From Eubacteriales bacterium (GTDB lineage: Bacteria; Bacillota; Clostridia; Peptostreptococcales; Anaerovoracaceae), in contig JAQUYC010000005.1 of NCBI GenBank assembly GCA_028692105.1, forward strand, positions 23,336 to 87,335: a stretch of 64,000 nt of DNA, written 5' to 3'. This document shows, piece by piece, positions 34,097-45,904 of the stretch. The number at the start of each line of letters is the position of its first letter. The stretch's first letter is position 1. A program made the position numbers and the translations under genes. The notes under the pieces are model-generated. The model ran no database searches. It saw only the letters and a list, made by a program, of their open reading frames with translations, and was not told where the DNA came from.

Positions 34097-35521
34097 ATGT
34101 CAGTTTCAGCATCCATCTACGATTTCATTGGTGAACATGTGAAAAAAGAGCCGGTCTCTTTTCATATGCCCGGACATAAAGGTGCTCAATTTTACCGGAG
34201 ATTTGGTTATGGCGATTTTCTTGACCGGTTTATGGATTATGATATTACAGAAATAGCGGGCGCTGACAATTTGTTTCAGACTGAAAGCACAATCAAAGAG
34301 ATTCAGGAACGCTTCAGCGAACTTTATAGCTGCAAAAAATCCTATGTTCTGATAAATGGCACCAGCGGCGGAAATATGGCGGCAATATTAGCTTCTGTAA
34401 GCAAAGGCAAACAGCTGCTTATGGCAAGGAACAGTCATAAGTCTGTCTTCAATGCCTTAACTTTAGGCGGAATACGGCCCGTCTATGTTTACCCGGAAAT
34501 CATCGGGAAATATGGAATTTCCGGTGCAGTTTCCCCCCTTGAGATTGAGAAGCTTATTCAGGAAAATCCGGATATTCAGGCTGTTATTCTTGCAAGCCCG
34601 AATTATTACGGAATATGCAGCGATATCAAAACCATTGCAGAAATTGTCCATAAATACAATAAAGTTCTTATCGTGGATGAAGCTCACGGGGCTCATCTTC
34701 ATTTCTGCGATGTACTGCCTCCGTCAGCAATCCGCTCCGGGGCAGATATTGTAATAAACAGCACACATAAAACCCTGGGCTCCCTGACACAAAGTGCCGC
34801 GCTTCATTATAATACCGAGCTTGTGGATCAGTATCTTCTGGAAGATAAGCTCCAATGCATTCAAAGCACCAGTCCTTCCTATATTTTAATGACATCGATG
34901 GACATCTGTTCAAGAATTCTTGAACAGCACCACCAAAGATTAATGGAGGAGTGGACGGGAAATTTAAATACTTTTTATGAAGGGATTGAAAAGATTCGCG
35001 GCTTAAAAACCATGGGCAAAATGGAAGGTCTCGATTGGACGAAGATAAATCTGACCATGAGAGATCTGGGTATCAGTGGCTCTGAGCTGGATAATATCCT
35101 GATGGAGGAGTACGGCATTTATACCGAACTGTTTACCGGAGATTGGATTATGGCTATGACAGGAATCGGCAATACCAGGTATGATTATGACCGATTTGCT
35201 GATGCACTTGAGGACATAAGCAGAAAGGCAATCGCTTCCGGTTTAATAATTCATAACAAGGATAATAAAAGTAATGCCCCGGCGATGCCGAAGCAAGCTG
35301 TTCTGTTTGAGATCCCCGTTGAAACGAAAAGGGTGAAGCTAATAGACAGTGAGGGAATGATTTGTGGCAGCTCTATTATCCCTTATCCTCCCGGTATTCC
35401 TCTGATCTGCCCAGGAGAGCGTATTGAATCCGATGCCATAACTTATATCCGTGCAATGCGTGATTTAGGTGAAAAAGTAATCGGCGTTAATGAGTTCGAT
35501 GAAGTTATAGTAGGGAAATAG
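34097..35521 (+). CDS. Orn/Lys/Arg decarboxylase (PLP-dependent, fold type I)
   Basis: A 474-residue decarboxylase of the short Gram-positive type (SpeA/YaaO-like). FHMPGHKGA is the N-terminal hallmark, LINGTSGGNMAAI forms the phosphate site, VDEAHGAHLHF holds the PLP-binding Asp and His, and NSTHKTLGSLTQSA contains the Schiff-base lysine. A C-terminal domain with PYPPGIPLICPGE closes the protein. Which of arginine, lysine or ornithine it prefers cannot be read from sequence. It follows AGGAGG, stands alone, and ends at a GC-rich terminator shared with leuB. Confidence 0.93.
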   Translation: MSVSASIYDFIGEHVKKEPVSFHMPGHKGAQFYRRFGYGDFLDRFMDYDITEIAGADNLFQTESTIKEIQERFSELYSCKKSYVLINGTSGGNMAAILASVSKGKQLLMARNSHKSVFNALTLGGIRPVYVYPEIIGKYGISGAVSPLEIEKLIQENPDIQAVILASPNYYGICSDIKTIAEIVHKYNKVLIVDEAHGAHLHFCDVLPPSAIRSGADIVINSTHKTLGSLTQSAALHYNTELVDQYLLEDKLQCIQSTSPSYILMTSMDICSRILEQHHQRLMEEWTGNLNTFYEGIEKIRGLKTMGKMEGLDWTKINLTMRDLGISGSELDNILMEEYGIYTELFTGDWIMAMTGIGNTRYDYDRFADALEDISRKAIASGLIIHNKDNKSNAPAMPKQAVLFEIPVETKRVKLIDSEGMICGSSIIPYPPGIPLICPGERIESDAITYIRAMRDLGEKVIGVNEFDEVIVGK

Positions 35522-35533
35522 TTTTCAGAAGTC

Positions 35534-35553
35534 CCCCGCTTCTTTAAGCGGGG
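35534..35553. terminator. Terminator hairpin between decarboxylase and leuB
   Basis: An 8-bp stem CCCCGCTT / AAGCGGGG with loop CTTT lies between convergent genes. The T-tracts are weak on both strands. Confidence 0.6.
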
Positions 35554-35559
35554 AGCAGT

Positions 35560-36639
35560 TCATTGTTCATCAATCGCTTTTACAATCCTGTCTCCCATTT
35601 CTTTTGTTCCAATAAGTTCATACCCCGGGCTCATGATGTCTGCTGTTCTGCAACCTTTGCCAAGAACTGACTTTACAGCTTTTTCTATTTCATCCGCTTC
35701 ATTTGTCAAACCGAAGGTATAGCGCATCATCATTGCAAACGAGAGTATTGAAGCCATTGGATTTGCCTTGTTTTGTCCTGCTATGTCCGGAGCACTGCCA
35801 TGAATAGGTTCATACAATCCAAAATTGCCTTTTGCAAGGCTTGCTGAAGGCAGCATGCCAATGGAACCCGTTATCATGCTGGCTTCGTCGGAAAGGATAT
35901 CCCCGAATAAATTGCTTGTAACAATCACATCAAACTGCTTTGGATCTCTCACCAACTGCATAGCAGCGTTATCTACATACATGTGGTTTAACGCGACCTC
36001 GGGATAACCTTTTGCGATCTCAGTCACAACGCTTCTCCATAGTCTTGAGCTTTCAAGAACGTTCGCTTTATCAACGCTAATAAGCTTTTTATTTCGTTTC
36101 ATTGCCATGTCGAAGGCGACTACTGCGATTCTTTTTACTTCCTCTTCCGAATATTGTTCTACATCGTAAGCTGCCCTGCCAAGCTCCGTATTTTTATAGC
36201 CCTTTTCTCCAAAATATATTCCGCCGGTAAGCTCTCTTACCACGACGATGTCAAGACCGCCTTCAATGATTTCCGCTTTAAGCGGACACGCCCCAGCCAG
36301 CTCTTCAAACAGCAATGCGGGCCGCAGGTTGGCAAAAAGCCCTAATTCTTTTCGCAAACCAAGGATTGCTCTCTCCGGTCTCTGGTCACCCGGCAATGTG
36401 TCCCACTTCCAGCCTCCTACCGCGCCCAGAAAAACCGCATCACTGTTTTTGCATACATCAACGGTATTCCGGGGTAAACAGGTTCCTTCTGCATCAATTG
36501 CAGCCCCGCCTGCCAAAACAGTAGTAAATTGAAATTTATGACCGTATTTTTCTCCGACTTTATCCATCACTTTAACTGATTCTGCCGTAACGTCAGGTCC
36601 GATGCCATCCCCCGGAACCAGTGCTATATTATAATTCAT
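35560..36639 (-). CDS. leuB: 3-isopropylmalate dehydrogenase
   Basis: A 359-residue NAD-dependent dehydrogenase of leucine synthesis. It shows [12 protein letters not shown], the substrate-binding [28 protein letters not shown], metal-binding SDEASMI and the NAD loop [18 protein letters not shown]. The start [12 protein letters not shown] (36639) follows GGAGAG; the longer frame adds 15 residues without support. Last gene of leuA-leuC-leuD-leuB. Confidence 0.96.
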   Translation of the reverse strand: MNYNIALVPGDGIGPDVTAESVKVMDKVGEKYGHKFQFTTVLAGGAAIDAEGTCLPRNTVDVCKNSDAVFLGAVGGWKWDTLPGDQRPERAILGLRKELGLFANLRPALLFEELAGACPLKAEIIEGGLDIVVVRELTGGIYFGEKGYKNTELGRAAYDVEQYSEEEVKRIAVVAFDMAMKRNKKLISVDKANVLESSRLWRSVVTEIAKGYPEVALNHMYVDNAAMQLVRDPKQFDVIVTSNLFGDILSDEASMITGSIGMLPSASLAKGNFGLYEPIHGSAPDIAGQNKANPMASILSFAMMMRYTFGLTNEADEIEKAVKSVLGKGCRTADIMSPGYELIGTKEMGDRIVKAIDEQ

Positions 36640-36726
36640 ATTTTCTCTCTCCGTTTTTTCCAATTTTTTATATCGGCTCGCCATTAAAAAAATGGCGGCT
36701 TATTGATACCTGCTGTTATTTGTAAT

Positions 36727-37218
36727 CTATACGGTCTCTTTAATTTTTTGGTTCACATAGTTTACGAGTCCGTCATTTTCAATAAGGTCGCGGATAAAAT
36801 CAGGGAAGGGTTCTGCCTGGTAGGTTTCACCTTTTGTTATATTGCTGATTTTACCTGTTTTGAAGTCTACACTGATCTCATCTCCCGCATCGATGTTTTC
36901 TGCAGCCTCTTCGCATTCCAGAATCGGAAGACCGGTATTCAGAGAATTCCTGTAAAAAATTCGTGCAAATGTTGGAGCTATGACACACTGGATACCCGAA
37001 GCTTTGATTGCGATAGGTGCATGCTCTCTGGAAGAACCGCATCCGAAATTTTTACCTGCAACGATTATATCTCCTTGCTCTACCCGGTTTACAAAATCAG
37101 CATCCAGATCTTCCATGCAGTGTTTTGCCAATTCTTCAGGAACCGAAGTATTCAAATGCCTGGCAGGAATAATGACATCTGTATCTACATTTTCACCATA
37201 TTTAAAAACTTTTCCCAT
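36727..37218 (-). CDS. leuD: 3-isopropylmalate dehydratase small subunit
   Basis: A 163-residue swivel subunit of isopropylmalate isomerase. [12 protein letters not shown] and [11 protein letters not shown] are the substrate-binding motifs, and [13 protein letters not shown] follows. The short length and sequence are of the archaeal/clostridial LeuD type, matching the 425-residue LeuC rather than the longer proteobacterial form. Confidence 0.95.
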   Translation of the reverse strand: MGKVFKYGENVDTDVIIPARHLNTSVPEELAKHCMEDLDADFVNRVEQGDIIVAGKNFGCGSSREHAPIAIKASGIQCVIAPTFARIFYRNSLNTGLPILECEEAAENIDAGDEISVDFKTGKISNITKGETYQAEPFPDFIRDLIENDGLVNYVNQKIKETV

Positions 37219-37295
37219 TTCTTATTCCTTTCGTATAACATTCTATCCGGCTAATTAGAGCCGTTCACAGATTTCCATCTTCTTACGTCAATCTT

Positions 37296-38573
37296 TTACA
37301 CACCTTCCGGTGCGGCAATCTTGCCTGCTATGGCTGAAGCTGCCGCTACTGCGGGGCTTGCCAGATAGATCTCCGATTCTACATGACCCATTCGACCTAC
37401 AAAGTTGCGGTTGGTCGTCGACACAGTCCTTTCGCCTGCTGCCATAATCCCCATATGCCCACCCAGGCATGGCCCGCAAGTTGGTGTTGAAAAGACACCG
37501 CCTGCTTTAATAAAAATTTCTGCAAAGCCGTTTTTAATACATTCCAGGTAGATATCCTGTGATCCCGGAATGATAATAAGTCTAAGGTTCTTTGCAACCT
37601 TTTTACCCTTCAGGATCTTAGCGGCAATTTTCATGTCTTCCATCCGTCCATTGGTGCAGGAACCGATCACTACCTGATCGATCTTAATATCCCCCACTTC
37701 ATCAATGGTCTTGGTGTTTTCAGGCAAATGAGGGAATGCCACTGTCGGTCTTATTTTAGATAAGTCGATCACATACGTTTCATCGTAAACCGCATCCGGA
37801 TCCGGCTTATATATTTTAGTTTTCTTTTTCAGTAACTTATTCTTGTTTTTATGCTCTTTCATATATTCTTCTGTCTTTTCATCTACCATAAATATGCCGT
37901 TTTTAGCACCGGCTTCGATGGCCATATTCGCTATGGTAAACCGATCGTCCATAGACAGGTTTTTCAGTCCGGTTCCCATGAATTCCATGGATTTATAAAG
38001 AGCACCGTCAACACCGATCATGCCGATAATATGCAAGATCACATCTTTACCGCTAACCCATTTCGACGGCTTTCCGACAAGCTCAAATTTGATGGCAGAC
38101 GGTACTTTAAACCAGGCCTTTCCCCTGGCCATACCTGCTGCCATGTCTGTGGAACCGATTCCGGTGCTAAATGCACCCAATGCGCCGTAGGTGCAAGTGT
38201 GTGAATCTGCTCCGATCACGGCATCTCCCGCTGTCACAATGCCTTTTTCGGGAAGCAAAACATGCTCTATTCCCATTTCTCCTACTTCAAAGTAGTTTGT
38301 TATATCCTGCTCAACCGCGAACTCCCGCAGTGTTTTGCTTTGTTCAGCTGCCTTAATGTCTTTGTTTGGCGTAAAGTGATCCGGAACCAATGCTATCTTA
38401 TTTTTATCAAATACGGATTCTGCCCCCATTTTCTTAAATTCCTTTATGGCGACGGGGCCGGTTATATCATTAGCCAGCACCATGTCCAGGTCCGCTTCGA
38501 TGAACTGTCCGGCTTTTACTTCCTTCAAGCCGGCATGGGCTGCCAGTATTCTTTGCGTCATTGTCATTCCCAT
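37296..38573 (-). CDS. leuC: 3-isopropylmalate dehydratase large subunit
   Basis: A 425-residue aconitase-family [4Fe-4S] subunit. Cluster cysteines lie in VIGSCTNGR and [11 protein letters not shown], and [13 protein letters not shown] and [12 protein letters not shown] are family motifs. The short form partners with the small leuD encoded 77 bp downstream. Start ATG follows AAGGAAAC. Homoaconitase specificity is possible in this subfamily, but the leu operon context argues for isopropylmalate. Confidence 0.95.
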   Translation of the reverse strand: MGMTMTQRILAAHAGLKEVKAGQFIEADLDMVLANDITGPVAIKEFKKMGAESVFDKNKIALVPDHFTPNKDIKAAEQSKTLREFAVEQDITNYFEVGEMGIEHVLLPEKGIVTAGDAVIGADSHTCTYGALGAFSTGIGSTDMAAGMARGKAWFKVPSAIKFELVGKPSKWVSGKDVILHIIGMIGVDGALYKSMEFMGTGLKNLSMDDRFTIANMAIEAGAKNGIFMVDEKTEEYMKEHKNKNKLLKKKTKIYKPDPDAVYDETYVIDLSKIRPTVAFPHLPENTKTIDEVGDIKIDQVVIGSCTNGRMEDMKIAAKILKGKKVAKNLRLIIIPGSQDIYLECIKNGFAEIFIKAGGVFSTPTCGPCLGGHMGIMAAGERTVSTTNRNFVGRMGHVESEIYLASPAVAAASAIAGKIAAPEGV

Positions 38574-38613
38574 AATCTTGTTTCCTTCCTAATTAACCAT
38601 AATAGCTCAAAGC

Positions 38614-40176
38614 TCAATTACTGATTTCTTTATCTGTTTCTTTATTTACTCCATTGGGTTTTAAAGTTTTTTCATAAATCATCTTGTTTACCGCGTTGAT
38701 GTAAGCATGTATACTGGCTTCGATCACATCAGTCGATAAGCCTCTTCCCGCGTACAGATTTCCTTCCGGATCACTGATTTTAACAAGGGCATCTCCCAGT
38801 GCATCGTTTCCTTCCGTTACTGATTGCAGTTGGTAATCCTCTAATTTTAAAGGGGTCCCAACTATTTTTTCTATCGCCTTGAAAGATGCGTTGATAGGTC
38901 CCTCCCCTCGAGAAACCTTCTCAATGGGTTTTCCATCATGCAACATCCTGATCACAGCCGTAGAGGTAATAGTATTCCCGCTGTTAATAACGAAATTTTG
39001 GAGAGAATATGTTTTTGGAACCTGAACAGAGTCCTTTGCAATCAATGCTTCTATATCCCTATCGTAAACTTGCTTTTTCTTATCTGCAAGCTCTTTAAAC
39101 TTTGCAAACATTCTGTCCACATCATCTTCCGAAAGATCATATCCCAGCTGCTTCACCTTATCCCTGAATGCATGCTTGCCGGAATGCTTTCCAAGGACCA
39201 GATTATTTTGACTCAACCCTACGGATTCCGGTTTCATTATCTCATATGTCTCTTTATTTTGTAATACACCATGCTGATGAATTCCGGCCTCATGAGCAAA
39301 AGCATTCTCTCCGACAATAGCTTTGTTGGGCTGCACCTTGACCCCCGTTATTCTTGACAGCAGATTCGAAGAACGGGCGATTTCCGTTGTTACGATTCTG
39401 GTTTCAGCTTTAAGAATATCCTTTCTGGTATGAAGAGCCATAACAAACTCTTCCATGGCAGCATTGCCGGCTCTTTCTCCTATTCCATTGACTGTGCATT
39501 CTATCTGAGTTGCACCGGCTTTTACAGCAGCAAGAGAGTTTGCCACCGCAAGGCCAAGATCATTGTGGCAGTGTGATGAAAGAGTAATATTTGACATAGA
39601 AGGTGCAAGCTCCTGTACCTTCATAAGAAAATCATAGTATTCATCCGGTGTTGTATATCCAACAGTATCAGGAAGATTGATGGTTGTAGCTCCAGCTTTG
39701 ATTACTCCTTCGATAATTCTGGCTAAAAACACAGGGTCACTTCTTGTGGCGTCCTCCGCAGACCATTCTATGTCACTGCAGTATTTCTTAGCATATTTCA
39801 CCATGGCAACAGATCGCTCATACACCTCATCCGGTGTCATCATAAGCTTATACTCCATATGAATAGGGGAAGTTGCTATGAAGGTGTGGATTTTTGGAGA
39901 GACTGCATTAGAAAGCGCTTCCCATGCCCTATCGATATCCTTTTCGGCTGTTCTTGCCAAACTGGCTACAGTACAGTCTTTAAGTGTCTCAGCAATTGTC
40001 TTAACTGACATAAAATCACCAGGGGAAGATATTGCGAATCCAGCCTCTATGATGTCTACCTTCATTCTTTCCAATTGTTTGGCCATTTCAATCTTTTCTT
40101 TGAGATTCATGCTGCAGCCCGGCGATTGTTCTCCATCTCTTAATGTTGTGTCGAAAATTTTAATCATTTTAGTCAT
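38614..40176 (-). CDS. leuA: 2-isopropylmalate synthase
   Basis: A 520-residue Claisen condensing enzyme joining acetyl-CoA and 2-oxoisovalerate. FDTTLRDGEQSPG is the N-terminal motif, metal-binding SSHCHNDLGLAVANS (HxH region), NGIGERAGNAAMEE, and a C-terminal regulatory domain that normally binds leucine. It is first in the operon, after an AAGGAG site and behind the T-box leader, so it is under both transcriptional (tRNA-Leu) and likely allosteric control. Confidence 0.96.
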   Translation of the reverse strand: MTKMIKIFDTTLRDGEQSPGCSMNLKEKIEMAKQLERMKVDIIEAGFAISSPGDFMSVKTIAETLKDCTVASLARTAEKDIDRAWEALSNAVSPKIHTFIATSPIHMEYKLMMTPDEVYERSVAMVKYAKKYCSDIEWSAEDATRSDPVFLARIIEGVIKAGATTINLPDTVGYTTPDEYYDFLMKVQELAPSMSNITLSSHCHNDLGLAVANSLAAVKAGATQIECTVNGIGERAGNAAMEEFVMALHTRKDILKAETRIVTTEIARSSNLLSRITGVKVQPNKAIVGENAFAHEAGIHQHGVLQNKETYEIMKPESVGLSQNNLVLGKHSGKHAFRDKVKQLGYDLSEDDVDRMFAKFKELADKKKQVYDRDIEALIAKDSVQVPKTYSLQNFVINSGNTITSTAVIRMLHDGKPIEKVSRGEGPINASFKAIEKIVGTPLKLEDYQLQSVTEGNDALGDALVKISDPEGNLYAGRGLSTDVIEASIHAYINAVNKMIYEKTLKPNGVNKETDKEISN

Positions 40177-40261
40177 TGCTTTATTCTCCTTCTTTAATTG
40201 ATGCTTCAGGCTGATGATAGGAACGAGGTTTGTGCTTGCCTTGCAAACGGGCTAAGTGTGT

Positions 40262-40637
40262 AAAAAAAATCCCTGAAGCTTATTATAAGCTTCAGGGACG
40301 ATATAATTCTACCGCGGTACCACCCTGATTACTGCATTCAGCAGTCATCTCATCGGATTCCAACAAATCCTTGGCCTATATAACGGGGCCTGCCGGGACA
40401 CCTTAATAGCCTTAACGAAAAAAGCCTGTCAATTTCCGTATGACACCTACTAATATTTGAGTTTCAAATTAGCTAAGTGCGCAGCGTTAGGGAACCTGCT
40501 CAGGAGCGAGATCACCTTTTCTTCCGTATCGGTTTGCAGCATCCACCGACTCTCTGTAACGTTTTCAGAAAAAATGGAAACTCCGTCATTGCATTTTTAG
40601 CTGATAAATTCTACAAATTAGAATGTAGAAGATTATT
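40262..40637 (-). promoter_or_regulatory. Leucine T-box leader of leuACDB
   Basis: On the minus strand: Stem I landmark AGAGAG (40551-40556) and GCTGCAAACC-type distal loop, a specifier region with CTC (40508-40510) in the context GATCTCGCTCCTGAG, the T-box antiterminator core GGGTGGTACCGCGG (40312-40325), and a terminator stem around 40270-40297 ending in a T-run. CUC is a leucine codon, matching the downstream genes. Uncharged tRNA-Leu should favour readthrough. Confidence 0.93.
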
Positions 40638-40643
40638 GTTGTT

Positions 40644-40672
40644 AGTATATTAAATGCCATTCATTTTGTCAA
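40644..40672 (-). promoter_or_regulatory. Promoter of the leu T-box transcript
   Basis: Minus-strand TTGACA (40667-40672), 17-bp spacer and TATACT (40644-40649). The 113 bp from here to putP hold no recognised feature. Confidence 0.75.
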
Positions 40673-40785
40673 TCATTTTTATGTTGATTTCTTTTCTGTC
40701 AAAATTTTCAGGTTGATTGTTTGTTATCTGTTAATCAACTTGTTCATTAATTCAGCTTTGTCGATTTACCAAATTACTTATTTAT

Positions 40786-42273
40786 TCAACCTTGCCTATT
40801 AACCCATGGCTTTCTGGATTCTTCAAACTCATCAGCAATTTCTTGCGGAAGATTGCTTGTCAAGCTAAAGATTATAATAGCAATAGACGAAGCAATGAAG
40901 CCTGGTATGATTTCATAAATTGCAAAAACACCGCCATATGATTTCATCGAATACCAGAGTAAATCCACAACACCACCTGTGATCATGCCGGCGATAGCGC
41001 CCTGAACCGTGGTCCTTTTCCAGAATAAAGAGAAGAGCAAAAGGGGTCCAAAAGCAGCACCAAATCCACCCCAGGCACAAGAAACCAATCCAAATACAGA
41101 GCTGTTTGCATCCAAAGCTATTAAAATAGCGATCAAAGATATAACTAAAACTGTGATCCTGCTTACCCAAACAATTTCTATGCCTTGTGTACTCTTTTTA
41201 AATATTAAAGCATACAGATCACGGGAAGCAGAAGATGCTGTAACCAGAAGCTGAGAACTTGCCGTGCTCATGATCGCAGCTAAGATGGCTGTCAACAGAA
41301 TTCCTGCAACCAAATCCGGGAACATTGCATCGATCATCGCCATATAAATGGTTTCTCCATCCGCCAGATCCGGCATATAAGCTTTACCGATAACGCCTAT
41401 CGATACGGCAGCCGCAAGAGTAACTATGACCCATACCATAGCTATAAGCCTGGACTTTCGGATCATATCAGGAGATTGAATTGCCATAAACCTTGTCAAG
41501 ATATGTGGTTGTCCGAAATATCCCAGACCCCATCCAAGTCCGGATGCAAGCAGCATTGTATCGACAGCTCCATTCTTCATGGGAAAGAATCCCAAAGATT
41601 CAGGAGTGAGCTCGGCAAGTCTTACACTGACTTCTCCAAAGCCGCCGATTGCTGAAACAGCCATAAAAGGAACTATTAGCAGTGCAAAGAACATGATCGT
41701 ACCTTGAATAGCATCAGTCCAGCAGACTGCAGAAAAACCGCCTAATGCTGTATAACATACTATTATTGCGGCACCCAGGAAAAGGCCGGTAGTATAGTTC
41801 ATACCGAAAACTGTGGAAAATAGCTTCGCCCCTGCTGAAAACTGAGATGATGTATAAACCAGAAAGAAAATTACGATAAAAATAGCAGAAACAGTTCGAA
41901 GGATATGTTTATTATCCTTAAATCTGTTTTCCAGAAAGTCAGGTATGGTAATAGAGTTTCCTGATATTTCAGTATATTTTCTTAAACGTTTTGCTACAAA
42001 AAGCCAGTTCAAATATGTACCTATAACCAGACCGATTGCAGTCCATATCGCTTCGGAGGTTCCTGTATAAATCACATATGCGGTACCCGGCAATCCAATC
42101 AGCAGCCATCCGCTCATGTCCGCAGCTTGGGCAGACAAAGCAGTCAGCCAGCTTCCGAGTTTTCTTCCTCCTAAAATGAAATCATTCAGGTCACTCGTTT
42201 TACTATAAAACTTAACTCCGATTGCTACCATGAGACCTAAATAAACAATAAATACGAGTGCGATTGTCAGCAT
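40786..42273 (-). CDS. putP: Sodium/proline symporter
   Basis: A 495-residue solute:sodium symporter with about thirteen membrane segments. DFILGGRKLGSWLTALSAQA and ADMSGWLLIGLPGTAY match PutP, as do LGYFGQPHILTRFMAI and the Na+-binding ILAAIMSTASSQLLVTASS. It imports proline with Na+. ATG follows AAAGGAG. It ends about 110 bp from the leu leader and is probably transcribed alone. Confidence 0.94.
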   Translation of the reverse strand: MLTIALVFIVYLGLMVAIGVKFYSKTSDLNDFILGGRKLGSWLTALSAQAADMSGWLLIGLPGTAYVIYTGTSEAIWTAIGLVIGTYLNWLFVAKRLRKYTEISGNSITIPDFLENRFKDNKHILRTVSAIFIVIFFLVYTSSQFSAGAKLFSTVFGMNYTTGLFLGAAIIVCYTALGGFSAVCWTDAIQGTIMFFALLIVPFMAVSAIGGFGEVSVRLAELTPESLGFFPMKNGAVDTMLLASGLGWGLGYFGQPHILTRFMAIQSPDMIRKSRLIAMVWVIVTLAAAVSIGVIGKAYMPDLADGETIYMAMIDAMFPDLVAGILLTAILAAIMSTASSQLLVTASSASRDLYALIFKKSTQGIEIVWVSRITVLVISLIAILIALDANSSVFGLVSCAWGGFGAAFGPLLLFSLFWKRTTVQGAIAGMITGGVVDLLWYSMKSYGGVFAIYEIIPGFIASSIAIIIFSLTSNLPQEIADEFEESRKPWVNRQG

Positions 42274-42310
42274 AATAAATTTTCTCCTTTTTTGTTCAGA
42301 TTTCCCCTTT

Positions 42311-42508
42311 TTATTCAGATTTCCCCTCAGGGAAAATCTTCTTTATTCTTTTTTCGAAGTCCGGTCGATTGATCCATATTTGAGCACCGCAGGTGGTGCA
42401 CCTGATACGAAAATCCATCCCCGTCCGAAGTATGGTAAACCTATTTCCGCCGCAGGGGTGCGGTTTCTTCAGTTCCACGACATCCCCAACATTTAATTTC
42501 AGAGGCAT
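42311..42508 (-). CDS. DUF951 family protein
   Basis: A 65-residue Firmicutes-specific small protein. It reads MPLKLNVGDVVELKKPHPCG, then CTTCGAQIWI, giving a possible zinc or metal-binding arrangement of cysteines (PHPCGG and CTTCG). The ATG at 42508 follows GGGGATGGG; a GTG at 42532 would add eight acidic residues. It sits between serS and putP on the same strand. Function unknown; homologues are often near serS or chromosome-partitioning genes. Confidence 0.85.
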   Translation of the reverse strand: MPLKLNVGDVVELKKPHPCGGNRFTILRTGMDFRIRCTTCGAQIWINRPDFEKRIKKIFPEGKSE

Positions 42509-42586
42509 ATACCCATCCCCTTCTTCTTCCACTTTTTCTTCTTCTAAAAATCACAAATCAACTTCGCTTAAAGCGCAGGCGCTAAA

Positions 42587-43879
<1,293 letters not shown>

Positions 43880-45790
43880 TTACAACAAGTTCTTCTTATA
43901 TTCAATATAAGTATCTATCAATTCCTGAACCTTCTCCTGCATTTCAATCTGCAATACCGAGGCTTCTTCATAATTTTCCCCGTCCAATGCATGTTTGACT
44001 CTTGTCAGCAGAGATTTCTTCATAATTTCATCCCTGCCCAGATATACTCGCAATTCCTGAATCTTCTTCCAGTTGTATATATCATAATCAGTGCAGTCTG
44101 TGTCTGCATGAAGCTTTTTGCATTCCCTGACCAGCGCCATGGTGTTCGGTATAATGCGATTGTGAAGTTCGGTAGACCAGGCGGCCAGGATTGCCTCTTC
44201 ATAGGATTCTAAAGTGGTCAAATCGATCACGCCTGTCCTGTTTAACAATACCTTCAGCTTCTCAGGATACTGATGGAACGCCCGGAGGTTTTCCCACACT
44301 GTGGCAGGCACTTTTCCAAATAAAAGCTCACGTTCTTCCTGAGTATATTTTTCAAATACATCATCTTCGCTGCGGTATGCCCGATCTTTTTCAAGGTAAA
44401 AATCATCATCACCGGCTTTTTTAGACAGGGACGCTTCCAATTCTTTCGGATCTTTTTTCGCTTTCAACGCAGCAGTGATACCATCGAGCATAGCCAAATA
44501 AGCCGAAGCTAATACCAAATAGGTATTGCTTTTCGGATTCGGAGATCGCAGTTCAAATCTTGTGGACAACGGATTTTTGATATCTCTTACCAATCCGACT
44601 AAAACGGTTCTGTTTCTTGATGGAATTTTTGCCGAATGCCCAATAGAAGTCACGATGCATACCGGTGCCTCAAAACCCGGTTTAAGCCTGTTGAGCGCAT
44701 CATTGGATGCGGCAATAAAAGGATTCATTACTTCATAGTTCTTTAATATACCCATCAGTGCTCCAAATCCGATCGGGCTTAAAAATTCCTTTTCGATTTC
44801 CTTAGGCGCAAACAAATTAATTATTTTTCCGTTTTTCAGCCTTGCAGATACTCCGATGTGTGTATGTTCTCCGCTGCCCGCAACACCTTCCATCGGCTTG
44901 GCCATAAATGTTACATCAAGTCCATGTGCTCTGAAGGTATCTTTTACCACATATTTTACCTGGTTTTCATTATCCGCCGCTTGAATTGCGTTACTGTATT
45001 CCCAGTCGATTTCAAGCTGCTCCATCACATGGTCGTATTCGCCGGAATTTCCCATCTTAGCTTTGATACCGCCTACTTCCTTATGCCCCATTTCCACCTT
45101 GAATCCGTATCGGTCCAAAATCAAAAGTGATTTCTCCAACGAAGTCCGAACTGGGCCTATGGTACGTTTCCAATACTGTTCTTTTAATATCTGGGAAGTG
45201 GTAAGCTGTTCGCGATCCGCTTTATCATCCGGTGTCTTTACCCAGAATTCAAGTTCCGTTGCGGCTGTAAGAATAATTTCTTCAATGTCATCTATAGATT
45301 GAGCATCTAAATGCTCAAATACATATGGGCTTTCCTCAAGGAGCTCCCAAAGCTCTTGCTTGAATGCATTGACTGCATTTCGCAGAATGACCCTTGATCC
45401 CACTTCCGTACTGTCATTATGAACCAGAAAAGACGGAATTCTAAGAGTTCCAACGGGCAGCTTTGTGTCCTCGGAAATAAAACTGAAATTATAATCAACA
45501 TACCAATTCACGCTAAGATCCGGTATAATATCAACCTTTGCATTGTTTAACCCTGCAATTTTTGGGAGTACTACACTGGAACCATCCGTCTGAACACCTT
45601 GATCGAAATACTTGTTCATATCTTTTATGAACAAGTCGACCGGTATCTTTTCATCCGTATCATGCCCACCTATATCAAGGCCAACGAGAGATACAAATTT
45701 AACTTCCGGATGCTGCCTCAGTAGGTTTTCAATTTCTTCTGTTGAATGTTTTTCCGCAGGGATAGTAAACAGCATTTTGTTTATCATCAT
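43880..45790 (-). CDS. glnA: Glutamine synthetase, long (636-residue) form
   Basis: Glutamate-ammonia ligase. The core motifs are present: GSGEHTHIGVS (ATP/glutamate site), SIGHSAKIPSRNRTVLVGL and RFELRSPNPKSNTYL. The 636 residues exceed the roughly 445-470 of GSI and fall short of the roughly 700 of GSIII. The extra length is a C-terminal, mainly helical region (about residues 440-636) that has no adenylylation motif I recognise. Upstream are a TATAAT box (45831-45836) and a perfect dyad shared with the divergent HerA-like gene. Confidence 0.9.
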   Translation of the reverse strand: MMINKMLFTIPAEKHSTEEIENLLRQHPEVKFVSLVGLDIGGHDTDEKIPVDLFIKDMNKYFDQGVQTDGSSVVLPKIAGLNNAKVDIIPDLSVNWYVDYNFSFISEDTKLPVGTLRIPSFLVHNDSTEVGSRVILRNAVNAFKQELWELLEESPYVFEHLDAQSIDDIEEIILTAATELEFWVKTPDDKADREQLTTSQILKEQYWKRTIGPVRTSLEKSLLILDRYGFKVEMGHKEVGGIKAKMGNSGEYDHVMEQLEIDWEYSNAIQAADNENQVKYVVKDTFRAHGLDVTFMAKPMEGVAGSGEHTHIGVSARLKNGKIINLFAPKEIEKEFLSPIGFGALMGILKNYEVMNPFIAASNDALNRLKPGFEAPVCIVTSIGHSAKIPSRNRTVLVGLVRDIKNPLSTRFELRSPNPKSNTYLVLASAYLAMLDGITAALKAKKDPKELEASLSKKAGDDDFYLEKDRAYRSEDDVFEKYTQEERELLFGKVPATVWENLRAFHQYPEKLKVLLNRTGVIDLTTLESYEEAILAAWSTELHNRIIPNTMALVRECKKLHADTDCTDYDIYNWKKIQELRVYLGRDEIMKKSLLTRVKHALDGENYEEASVLQIEMQEKVQELIDTYIEYKKNLL

Positions 45791-45865
45791 CTCTCTTCAG
45801 CTCCTCTCTCATAAATACTCTTAACACCGTATTATACATTTTTCCGGTCTATTTTTCCAGTACTA

Positions 45866-45891
45866 TTTCAAATAGCTTGTTCTATTTGAAA
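45866..45891. promoter_or_regulatory. Perfect dyad between glnA and herA-like promoters
   Basis: TTTCAAATAG-cttgtt-CTATTTGAAA, a 10-6-10 inverted repeat, with a further half-site TTTCAAA at 45895-45901. It lies between the glnA -35 region (TGGAAA near 45854-45859) and the plus-strand promoter, so one regulator could act on both genes. Confidence 0.6.
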
Positions 45892-45904
45892 CGATTTCAA
45901 AATT

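Noticed and set aside
45866-45891. GlnR/TnrA-type operator upstream of glnA
   Set aside because: The dyad does not fit TGTnAN7TnACA, so it is reported only as an unassigned operator.
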